DNA of 64,000 bases from Bombyx mori (Eukaryota > Arthropoda > Insecta > Lepidoptera > Bombycidae): the NCBI RefSeq assembly GCF_030269925.1, contig NC_085121.1, positions 1,257,501 through 1,321,500 on the forward strand, in the 5' to 3' direction. Below are positions 32,349-44,100 of this stretch, piece by piece; position 1 is the stretch's first letter; each line of letters begins with the position of its first letter. The notes below the pieces were generated by a model. The model was not told the DNA's origin. It was given only the letters and a program-made list of their open reading frames with translations, and made no database searches. The position numbers were made by a program, and so were the translations under genes.

Positions 32349-32695
32349 TTTGTAGCTTATGGACGTTGGTAATATCTTTGACACAACCAAGACGGGTATT
32401 AACCGCGGCAGACTCTTATTTGAATAACGACATGTTATAACAACAAACATCATGGAGAGGAGTTTATTCAAGAGCCGGATGGTACGATACAGATATGATC
32501 TCTGAAAATGCATTGAAGATGGCGCTGTGATTTCAAATAGGTGAACTCTGCCCCGATGACGATAACGACGGTGAAATCACACAATCACAATGAATCATCA
32601 CAACCCATGGAACATATTATATAGAACCAGAGATTCCAAACTCTCCCTGTGATCGGGATATTGTAAAATCAGAGTGCTCTCTTCTGCATGCATTA

Positions 32696-33045
32696 TGAAG
32701 TCGTCGTGGCCTCAAGGATAAGACGTCCGGTGCACTCGTATCGAGCGATGCAACGGTGTTCGAATCCGGCAGGCGGGTACCAATTTTTCTAATGAAGTAT
32801 GTACTTAACAAATGTTCACGATTGACTTCCACAGTGAAGGAATAACATCGTGTAATAAAAATCAAACCCGCAAAGTTACAATTTGCGTAATTACTGGTGG
32901 TAGGATCTCATGTGAACCCTTAGAACTTATATCTCAAGGTGGGTGGCGCATTGACATTGTAAATGTCTATGGACTCCATTAACCACTTAAAACCAGGTGG
33001 GCTGTGAGCTCGTCCAACCATCTAATGAATAAAAAAAAAATAAAA
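32696..33045 (+). mobile_element. Bm1 SINE with head and internal deletion, private to copy B
   Basis: tRNA-like head followed by a body missing about 120 bp (near 32918) and an A-rich tail. Copy A reads through from GCGTGCA to GTCAAATGG at about 17120. Confidence 0.87.
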
Positions 33046-33132
33046 AAAATACAGTCAAATGGATTCTCAAGAATGCAATTAAAGTATATTCATATAATCT
33101 ATGGAATTTACAAATAAAAATATTTCAAAGTT

Positions 33133-36100
33133 TGACAGCGGATTGACCATAGATAATACACGGATTGATATGATAATGATTTATTTTTTCCTAACTAAGG
33201 AATCCTTCCTGTACTTATAGAAAAATTAAATAGCTACGGTAGTTACTGTAAGCCGTTCGTTTCCTTCCTTCCCTTTGTCACTCTATTCCTTCATGCTTTT
33301 TTTTTGTTGCAGGACCAAGTACACAGGAAGAAATTTCAAACATTTATCATATATATATATATCATGGATAGTATTTAATAGATAGTAATTCTGAAAACTA
33401 AATTTGATAATTGAAATAATATTAATATATAAATATTATAAGAAGCACGTAGTTTTTATTCTTTCTTTTTATTTTTTAATTAATTTTATTTAATATTTAT
33501 ATGATAATTAGACGGGGAACAATTTGTCCGACGTCACCTTAGACTGAATAAGGTAAACAAATGCATGAGTGTGATCACTTCTCTTTGACTCGGGTTAAGT
33601 CGCATAGCGATTGAATCCGCCACCCCCCGGTACGATTAAGAAATATATACTCAGTCTCTGATTGTTCCGACTAATCTCCAAAATCTCAAGTCCAATTTTG
33701 ACGCCACAATCATTGACAGATAATTGAGACTATGAGTAACTTAGGCTCCTTTAATTTTCAGAAAAGATTCTGGGTTCCGTGCAAAACTAAAAGCAATTAT
33801 TACATTCATAATTAGTTATTTTTTATGTATTATACATACAGAGGCCTGTCAACCAGTGGACGAACGTGGCCTGAAGATTTTTTTTTTTAATATACATTGT
33901 GAACAAAATTCGCTTTTTAATATCAGCCGAAAATACGGAAAAGCGTGGCCGGATTTCGCTCATAATTTTAGGTTTGTTTTAAAAAAAAAATAACATCAAA
34001 TTCATAAAAATCAAGTCATTTATTTACTCTCAACTTAAAAGTATAGAACTAAGAAAAATAATATTTTTATTAATTTAGATTACATAATACATACATCATT
34101 AAAATTATAACGACACAATAATGGCTTCAAAATAAATAATGTAAATTTAACTAATACAATTGACGAGATTACTTAATCGATTCTCCGCATTACAAAAATG
34201 TAAAACGTCAAAACTGACAGCTGCCAAGTCGGAGACGTCGTGAAAACAAGACGTTTGCTAGATTTATTGGCGGGAACGCGAAGCGAATAGCAAAATTTGT
34301 CTGAATTGTTTTAGTTTGATCATTCAGGGTTTCTTCGGGTTATAAAGTGGAATAACGATAGCTAATTAAGCCTTTAGCGTCTGCGAAAGTACAAAAGTGA
34401 GAGAATGGAACAAAATCGTTCAACGCGGTTTGGTCCAAAAAGAACAACTAAAGTCTCAGTAAATTCGACTATTTTACTGGGACATTATTTAAAGTCGTCT
34501 CGTTTCATGCCCAATTAATTAAAATTTCAAATAAATTAACTTGATTTCAATCCGTTTCAAATCATTTTTCATAAACAGGGTACAATATAATATAATATAG
34601 ATACTTATGCATGTATATAATAATTGATGATTTATATAAACTCCTCAATGGCAACAATGGTTTCCCAAGAACCATTACAATTTTGAGAAAAAAATTAAGA
34701 CACGTTATTCCTGCCAAAGGCCTTGAAAATATATGTAGTGATGTAAAAGATAAAAATAAACGAACCAATTTGTAAATGAAGCAAATCACTTAATAACCTT
34801 TTCTATAAAGGAATATACTAAATTTATATATGAAATAATTCGGTTAACCATTCGTTCTACGTAAGGACTAAACTAAAAAATTGAGAAACCTCAAAGTAAA
34901 TGAACAAAAAAGCAATTAGAATCAGCTGAAGGACATTTTAAATGTTTCTTGATTATTCTCAGGGATTTTTTCAAACACAACCATGGTTTTTTTATTATTC
35001 CACCTAAAAATTAAAGGAGATTTGGCTCATGCAGCCCAAGTCTTTATTGATACCATACCATTGCATCCATTATTTAGTATATAAAATTTGAATTCAAGAA
35101 AAACTTTCTAAGACGCTAACCTAATAAGACCCTTGACTGAATATTGTTTTTAATTTGAATGTTTGTTTCCCAATCACAAATCTCTGGGCTATTCCCAAAG
35201 ACTTCTGTTATTATTATACAAAGGGTGTTTAGAAAAAATGTTTTGATTGTTAACTATAATAAATAATATTGCGAAATCAAAATGCAAGATAAAATAATAG
35301 AAGTGACAAGTTTTTCAAGAATCATTGTTTATCGACAGCACAAAAAAAAATTGTCAGTTTTTGTGAGCTACCTTAACCGACTTTAAATAGGCCTGAATTT
35401 TCTATGACATTTAAGACAGATAAGTTGCAGTATTTGTAAGGTCATCATTATGCAAAACCAGTCTATTTTTGGTGCGGACAAAAACAAATTAGTCATTCAT
35501 CCATGATGAATTGATATTGTTTTTCCGCGTATATTGTGATATGTTTTGACTCTAGACAACACAAAATCAAAATCTGCTTACTAATAAAGTGAAATGTATT
35601 TTTATTTGTTGTTATGCACGCTACACAGAACGCGCGACAGAACGCTATTGAATTATGACGTCACTGTTCTAAGGTTTGCAATTAAATTCTACGCCTAAAC
35701 TCGTAATACAACAACGAGACAGAGCCCATTTCATCGCAACCGGAGAGGTTCAAGCATGTCATAGAACTTTACTGACTTGATTTCAATTATTACTTCTTAA
35801 TATACTTAATTTTTATATACCTCGACGGAGGTTTTACAAAAGTTGTTGCCAGCAAAATATATGTTGTTATTCAAAACTAATAACGTAAATTGAATTTCTC
35901 ATTTACATTTGACCTTGACCTTGAGTCTTAAAAAGAATCGATAAAAATCGATTCTTAAAAAAAAATCGAGCCGCACTTTATCGATACAAAACATTAACGA
36001 TCCTACGCAAAATCATAATCTACATTCCCATAATAGTTACATAAATTGTAAATATAAAGCTACCAAATATTGGAAGTCTAATTAAAATGAACACGATCTT

Positions 36101-38120
36101 CAGATCACAACACGTTTGCGTAAGAGCTACTTTCGCTCGACACGATTTTCTTGACACTACAAATTTTAATCACATTAAATTTAAAACCGAACTGCTCTTC
36201 ATAATTCGTTCGCTTTATATATAAATAAAATTGAAATGCTGGAAGATAGATAGTGTGCTCGCGAGGATGATCACCGACGTCTCGGCTATAAATGCCGTGC
36301 GCCACATTCGCTTCGGTATAAGCGGCAGAATTAATGCAAACTAATTGCTCGTGTTTTATATTGCCGTATATAGGAAAACGAGCCGGTCGCGTGGTGTGGA
36401 ATGAGGCCCATAGACCCTATCAAAAACGACAGGATACTGATGCTTTCACAACAATTAGAAAGTCTAGGAGATTCTCCTCCCCATTTAAACCCAAGCGGAT
36501 CAAAATTAACATTATAAGCTTTAACAGCAAAGAAATAGAATACACAATATCCCTTACTAATAATTAAATGCAGTCGAATTAACGTTTTACAAGTATACCC
36601 TTAAGGTTCAATATTGGAGAGCATTCGTAAAAACGAACAGATATGTCAACGATACATTCGTAAAACATACGTACAAATCTAAGCCTTGCGCGACCTAATT
36701 TTAAAGTCCATTATTGCAAAATCGCATATTACAATTAATGAGCTAGCTGCCTTTTGCTTCGGTTCTGTACTGCCAAAGTTAGAAAGAGACGGCTAGCTTG
36801 AGTTTTGACAATTATAACTGTCAATCATTGAAAAAGATTCATATTAAAAGAATGTGTAAAATTAATTAAACAAATATTCAAATAAAAATATAGTTTGCCG
36901 CCATCTTTAACGCACTAATTGTCGCCGTTCGCGCGTCGGTCGTGCGAAAAGGACAACATTAGCCGATTATGATTATGTCTCTTTCTAATATCCGAAGCGG
37001 ACGGCAGAATGTTGAAGTTCACAAACTCAGTCCAAAAGGACCACAATAGTCAACTTATTTTCTACACATGCATATACATACTAAGGCCATATAAAACAGT
37101 CATTTTGTTCGTGAGCTTAACATACATATGTATAATAGGACGATTGTGAAGAGATTCAATGTCAAATTATTGTATAGTGGAGTGTTGTACGATTTCACTG
37201 GTAGACACTACCATCAGAGTAAAATAGGCAGGAATAGGCAGAAAAACTCTACCATTGGAGTAAAATAGTCAGGAATAGGTAGATCGATACGTGTTCATTC
37301 ACAATATTACTGCTGCCATGTAAAATTGTACAAGAACATTATAAAATCTATTCACAAAATTTCCGAAACAAAAAACATTCAAAATTCACTTCACTAAACT
37401 CTTCACAATCAAAATTCACAAATCGTTACCAAAACATACTTTCATTAATATAATGAACGACGTTATATAATTACGGTTCATTATTACTTACGCATACAAA
37501 AATAAAAACATAGTCAATTCAGAATTTAAAAATAATTGTGATGAAAAAAAAACATTACAGAGTATCACATTATCTGTGAAAACTCTTATAATTATGCTTC
37601 ACTTAATTTTGAGATTTACATTTCAATTAATAATACATACATACTTAATATTTAAATACGAACAATTCTTGAGATTACGTTAAAATAAAAAAATAAATAA
37701 AAACATTGCTATGATATGTAAATACAATATGTCTTTAGCGTTGAAAATATAACTTGAAAAGTTTTCATGGCAGTGATTACGTTTAGAGAACGAAGAAAAT
37801 AAATACAGATTATAGCCGGTCAGATCGTGATATGCAATAAAGATCCAAACAATGAAAATAATTAAAAGCTCTCTCTCTCTATCAGAGGTACAGGCAGCCA
37901 TGTTGTTTTTTTTTTATTTAACATTCACTAACGACAACATAAAAATTGGATTATAAACTGTATATGCAATAAAGAACCAATCCACGAGAAAAAGAAAAAA
38001 AACTCGAAAATTATCTTGGATTTTTTGAGTTAATTATTTTATTTCCGATGTTTCTACAATTTAAGAGTTTACGTGTCCGCGGACGAATGAAATTTGAACT
38101 TTGTTAGAACTAACGTCTAA
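33133..38120. other. AT-rich intergenic stretch without recognised gene
   Basis: No frame with family resemblance on either strand. Notable short features are a palindrome with a nearby TATCGATA (35933-35986), a TATAAAT (36287-36293) before a 77-codon frame at 36334-36567 of unknown meaning, and an imperfect 41 bp-period repeat at 37208-37283. It separates the + strand SVWC cluster from the - strand innexin gene. Confidence 0.6.
37208..37283. repeat. Imperfect tandem repeat, two units
   Basis: CTACCATCAGAGTAAAATAG and the bases after it (37208-37241) recur at 37249-37283 with four differences. Confidence 0.7.
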
Positions 38121-38368
38121 TCTATACAAATATATAAATTTAGTGGTTTCTACGGATGTTCCGTTATAACTACTGAACCATACATCCGATTGACTTGAAA
38201 CTTGGTATCCATGTAGAAAATACATGTACTTAATGGATAGGCTAATATTTATATGAGTGTTGGACTCCCTACACCAGTTGCGGGGGCGTTAATGATGAGA
38301 ATATTTGTGGGAGTGAGAAATAATAATGTTAATTTCAGATGCCCAGCGAAGCGGACGGGTACAGCTAG
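38121..38368 (+). mobile_element. Non-autonomous Helitron
   Basis: Begins TCTATACAAATATATAAA and ends GCGAAGCGGACGGGTACAG then CTAG before T, the usual 3' end of a Lepidopteran Helitron family. 38369-40478 beyond it is AT-rich with nothing recognised. Confidence 0.75.
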
Positions 38369-40478
38369 TATATTATAAATGCGTAGGTTAGTATGCTCGT
38401 TACTCGTTCACGCAAAATAGACCGAATAGTTTTGAATGAAATATCGCACATAGATAATTTACTACTTAGATTAATATATAGGATATTTTTTATGGTATAT
38501 GATTAGGAAAACGCGATAATGTGATCTCTAGTTCGTCGTCAGATTTTTTGTCTTTTTTTTTGTAATAAAAATATAAAATAGATTGTATATTCCTCTGCAC
38601 ACAGAACAGCATCTTGAGCTCTAGATAAATTATTATAGCCTCATTAAGAAAGTCGCGGTCAAACAAGTCAAGTACAACTGCGTTAGTTTTAACTTAGAAG
38701 TAAAGCCGCCATCTTTTATCTGTTAGGCTCGATTTTTCTTATTCCCTAGACTCAACATTCTAAGCACAACCCAGAATCGAATGAGAATCAGTGAAAATGT
38801 GTGAAATATTAAAAAAAAAATCCTATCGCATTTCATTTTTGCAAGTTTTAAAAAAGTTATTAAAAAACCTTTGTCTACAAATATATCAATATATTATAAT
38901 ATGGCGCTGCCTCATTAGGATTTACAAAAATTAAAAAATATTTATCAATTTTGGATCATTGTTATATAAAACATCCGTAAAACGTCCGTATTCTTTTTAA
39001 GAGTCATATATGCATTAAAAATGATTTCATACGAATTGATAACATTGTAAATGTGATGCAAAAACACGATGATCGAAACGAAATCTTCGTTATATTTATC
39101 TAGAAATAAATAAATAAAAATATTTTTATTACGAATGTCTTTCTTGAGGTAGGAGGAGAGAGACTCTCAGATTCATTGTATTTATCTAAGAACACAACGT
39201 TTCATAAAATCATTTTTTATTATATTTCCAACGAGATTCTATTTATTTGTTTTTCAAATTAACAAAGTCTCAAATATATTCGACAGCAGCTTAACTAATA
39301 TTTTATTTCAGATAGAACTATCCGCGAATATCGATCGCCGAACTCAAACATTAAAATCTACTCCGAAATAATTTGAATTTCGTTTACGACAGAGCACGCG
39401 ATAGTGAATAGTGACGTCAATATACAAATACGATGCCAAAATTCGCGGGAATATCTTAGGAACATCTTCTCAATGTTTGATAATTAATAAGATCCTTTAC
39501 TAATTCGACTTCACGACGAAGAATGAATTATTTCGTCCTTTGAGAAACTCCTTTTTGTTTTTAAGCTTGTTTTTTATTCCTTCTGTAAAACTCAATACGC
39601 AATCGTATCATCATAACCCTTAAAGTATCAATTTTTTTTTTGTAAATTCACTAACTTAAAAAAACAGTTTTGATAATTGTGAGTCACACAAACATATATT
39701 TTTTTTACTTTTAAAACAACACATGATATTGTTTAACTGAAAGCTATAAAAGTTGTCATTATTAACCTAAGTCTTTAACCGCATAAAAAACTCTTTGATC
39801 ACACTTATAACTTTATAAATATCGTTCTTGAATCTTATAGCTATTGTTGTGACAATATCCTTTCAAAAAAAAAAAAAAGAAGTTAATGACGTATAAAAAA
39901 GTGTGTTTCTTAACAAAAACTATTGGTTACGTTAAAATAATTATAAAATTCATATATTTGAGCGGGATCGTGACGTCGGTTTTGCATGGGCAGCAAATAA
40001 TATATAGCACAATAGGCAAACGGACAACAATAACAAAACAATCCAAGAGATATATATTAGATAATCAAATCACTTGATTCTAGTTACCAGACGTCGATTC
40101 GAATGAGAAATACATTCAAACCACTAAACAAAATTGCAATACACGTCGATATTGACACCAATAATATTGCGTGACGTCATATGTGTGTACGACTTGTGTG
40201 ATTAGCCAATCGTGCATTTTGATCCCGATTATTTTCAGTCAAGTGTTGTGTAGTTTATGCTTCATTGTCTCAAATACTTATTGCTGTCCGGATCCCTAGT
40301 CCGGGCCTCACAATTGAGACGCTTCTTTGGGCAGTTGCAAAGTGATTTCAGACCAGATAGTATTTATAAATGGTTCTCGTCAGAAAATTCTTAATTAAAG
40401 GCATGCTTATTGAGTACCAGTACCAACTTATCAACGGACGGTCAATGACTTCGTTCCCCCAACGAGAGGTATAAAAGA

Positions 40479-40657
40479 CAAGTGTGCTTTGTGCGAGTTT
40501 TTTAACGTTCTCGATAGCGTAAAAGTTAACTTCTATTTGTATAGAATGGGATTGTTTGCGTACGTTTGCCGCTAGGGGCGCTGTTCCAACTGCATACAAA
40601 TTTGAGTTAACTTTTACGCTATCCAGAACGTTAAGATACTCACACTGAGCACACTGA
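40479..40657. mobile_element. Complete short MITE with about 52 bp inverted ends
   Basis: Both ends carry a GTGTGCT...GAG...AACGTTCT..ATAGCGTAAAAGTTAACT arm in opposite orientation, around a centre with GCCGCTAGGGGCGCTGTTCC. Partial relatives are 8118-8250 and 62657-62731. No coding capacity; superfamily not determined. Confidence 0.8.
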
Positions 40658-41084
40658 TCGGGCACAACGCTACCACCTCGGAAGGCGTCTCAATACAACG
40701 ATGAGTCTACATACAGATTCGCCTTATAAATGCTGCCTCTCAGAATCGAAGTTCCGAATAGATTATTTCTTCGATAATCAACACAAAATTTAACATACAA
40801 TTTTAATAGATCGACTTCTAAAAACTTTTCATACGAATCCATTTAAAAAAAAAACAATTTTAGTATACCGCGGTAGCTACAATAAACAACTGTCTTACTT
40901 AAATAACGGTTTGATAATTGCATAATACAATAACGGAAAGATGGAATATTTTTTTTGCCAAGTCAATAACAATGTGAGCGACTTGCGGACAATCTGCGAG
41001 CACTTTCACGTCTCCCGTTATTGTATTTCACAATTAGAATGTAGTTGTCGTACAGCAGTTCTAGATGGCGCTAGTGTTGAGCGC

Positions 41085-41157
41085 CGATGACGGCGACGGT
41101 CGGGGGGGCGGTGGGGGGAGCGGTCGGGGGGGCGCCGCGCCGCGTCCTCGCTCGCCG
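41085..41157. other. G-rich tract directly after the innexin stop
   Basis: On the + strand, runs of 7, 6 and 7 G within about 35 bases (41102-41133) could form a G-quadruplex. On the innexin transcript (-) the same stretch is C-rich 3' untranslated sequence. Composition is very unlike the AT-rich surroundings. Confidence 0.6.
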
Positions 41158-44100
41158 TCACGCCCTGGGCGGGATCTTCTCTCCCATACGCTTAACTAAG
41201 TCTATCATCAGCTCCCTGCAATAACATACCATTATATAAGTTCAACTGTTTTCGACTAAATATCGCTTCGGACAAACATGTAACTGAACCTGATAAGGAG
41301 ATCAATGAAAACAGAAATAAAAGGGGGGAACGGGAGTGGGAATATTGTGTGAATTGTTTTATTTTGTTAGTTTTTTTTCTCTACCTTATCGCCGGTAGCC
41401 TAAGAGCTTATTCCAGCTACGCTGGTACGGACGGGTAGGTGAGCTCACGGGGCTCAAACCGGAGTGTAGCTAACACTGGCCCCAGCAAGAGCAGTGCTTC
41501 GCAGAATCTACCACCGGATCTGAATCGCGACTCACTGAGAAGATCCAGCGAGAAACTCAGTGGGCTGTGTCTATGGCTAAGTTGCACGTCGAACTCTTAT
41601 ACTGATACTCTATTTCATCTCATTTCGTCTCATTTCATTTAATTGTAAAAATCTATACTAATATTAAAAAGAGGAAAGATTTGTTTGTTTGTTTGTTTCG
41701 AATAGGCTCCGAAACTACTGGACCGATTTGAAAAATTCTTTTTCCATTAGAAGCCGACATTGTCCCTGATGAACACAGGCTACTTTTTTTTTTGTTTTTT
41801 TTTATTATTATTTTTTGGTTTCATGTGTGTTTTAATGTTTCCGAAGCGAAGCGAGGGCGGGTCGCTAGTAAGAATATAAATTAAAATAAGAATTTACTTA
41901 AAGGTCTTAGTAACCAGGTCATAAAATCCCTTAAAAAAATTTAATTGTAACCCAATTGATTTTACTCTCAAATTAATAAATTTCAGTTCATTTCGCTTCA
42001 TATAATTTTTCATATAAAAGAATAAGAGTTGTCTTCAATATAACCGAATATAAGAGTTAAGACTATAAAATTTTCAAAAAATAAAAGCTACATATAAAGT
42101 GTATTAAGAAATTTGGTGCGAAAGAGAGCACACTATTGAACAATGACGTCGACGTTCACGTGCATTTGCAAAAAGGGGACCGACCCCTCGATCCCCGCTA
42201 AAAACCCTAACTTCTTATATTATTTCCACTTATTGTTTTAATTATTTCTTATGTAAACAATAGTTAATCATTATTATGACCCTGGTCAACTATTTGGAGT
42301 AAAGACTAATTGAAATTGGGTACTCCGCGGCAGAAATTTTATTTTATTTATAACATGCTGGTATGTTATACAGCAGCACAGAACATTACAGGTAACATAA
42401 TAATTGATCTCACACTAAATGCTAACACAATTACAGGTACCGACTGCATCCATTGGTAAAAAAAAGCTGTTTATTGTATAATACTAGAGAAAAAAGAAAA
42501 AATATATATATAACACTGCATGAAAATTTAACATTCATCATTAACCTGCCCTTCCCCAAGTCACCTGGGGTCAGCGCAACATGTTTTCTCCTTCCATACT
42601 CCTCTATTATATACAATTTCTTCGCTCACTCCCTTCTTACACATATCGTCTTTCACGCAATCCATCCATTTCTTCTTAGGTTTTTTACCATAATTTTTTT
42701 TACAAAATTTTACATTATTACACATTGACCCGGTCATTGTTCTCGTCGAACCCGGCGTTTGCGACGAAGGACGACGAGTAAATAAACCCTAAGACACAGC
42801 CCACTGAGTTTCTCGCTGGATCTTCTCAGTGGGTCGCGTTTCCGATCCGGTGGTAGATTCTGCGAAGCACGGCTCTTGCTAGGGCTCGTGTTAGCAACGT
42901 CGTCAGGTTTGAGCCCCGTGAGTTCACCTACTAGTTAAGGTACGCCGAAATAACCTCTCAAAGCTCTCAGCTTAGGTAGGAGAAAAAAAATATCACAGTT
43001 ACTACCAAATACACTTTTACATAATTTAAAAAGCTCATGCCAGCAGAAACGTCCAGAGAATACTTGCTATGAAATTTGTTTAATTCCCGAATTACTCTGC
43101 TGTTTTGCAATAGATAAGAGTTTACTGTAGTCCCGGGAGACCGCGGTCCCCTGCCTCTCCCAGAGACGCTCACCTGTATATGAGAGGGTCCATGTTCCTG
43201 GCGAGCATGTACAGCAGCCACCAGTCTCCCAGGTCGGTCCGGCGCGAGACCGCCACCGCCGTCTCCAGAGACAAGGTCCGGGACCTCGCGTGCAGCAACC
43301 GTGGCCTCACCGCCGGCATGAAGATTATGACCAGTCTGTGAGCAACGGGCCAAATTTTTGAGGTCATTTTATTTGTATATAGTATTTTTATCTTATCGGA
43401 GTTCACAATTAATCCGTTACCTATAAGACATTCAGACGATTTCCTTCGAAGCGCATGTTTCATGGCCGAACTAGACGGACAGTGTGCATTACCACCAGGA
43501 AAATCTCAAGGTTTTACTTTTGTACGTGACTGTACACCTTCGTCGTTAAATTATCTTGTGAGCACACACAATTTATCTTTTTCTTTTTTTTATTGCTTAG
43601 ATACCCATCTAGGACGAGCTCACAGCCCACCTGGTGTTAAGTGATTACTGGAGCCCATAGACATCTACAATGTAAATGCGCCACCCACTTTGAAAATATA
43701 TAAGTTCTAAGGTCTCGGTATAGTTACAACGGCTGCCCCATCTTTCAAACCGAAACGCATTACTGCTTCACGGCAGAAATAGATAAGGCGGTGGTACCTA
43801 CCCATGCGGACTCACAAAAGGTCCTACCATTAGTAATTACGGAAATTATAATTTTGCGGATTTGGTTTTAACACAATGTTATTCCTTCACCGTGGAAGTC
43901 AATCGTGAACATTTGTTAAGTATGATTTCATTAGAAAAATTGGTACCCGCCTGCGGGATTCGAACACCGGTGCATCGCTACATACGAATGCACCGGACGT
44001 CTTATCCTTTAGGCTACGACGACTAAATCTACAACAGAAAACTTAGCTTAATATAGTTAGTCTAATATTTTCCCACCACTCATTTCGATACGAAACTTCT

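Larger units (their letters stand above)
23932..33132 (+). repeat. Tandem segmental duplication, copy B
   Basis: Partner of 1507-23492 in the same orientation. It starts within the sequence that is the last intron of SVWC gene 1 in copy A and ends near 33132, where the two sequences diverge after TTTCAAAG. It contains the dead gene 1 exon, SVWC gene 3 and the small cysteine-rich ORF. At about 9.2 kb it is much closer to the ancestral length. Confidence 0.85.

Noticed and set aside
33310..33350. Splice-acceptor-like TTTTTGTTGCAG followed by a short open stretch
   Set aside because: The frame soon runs into an AT repeat and I could not join it to any upstream exon.
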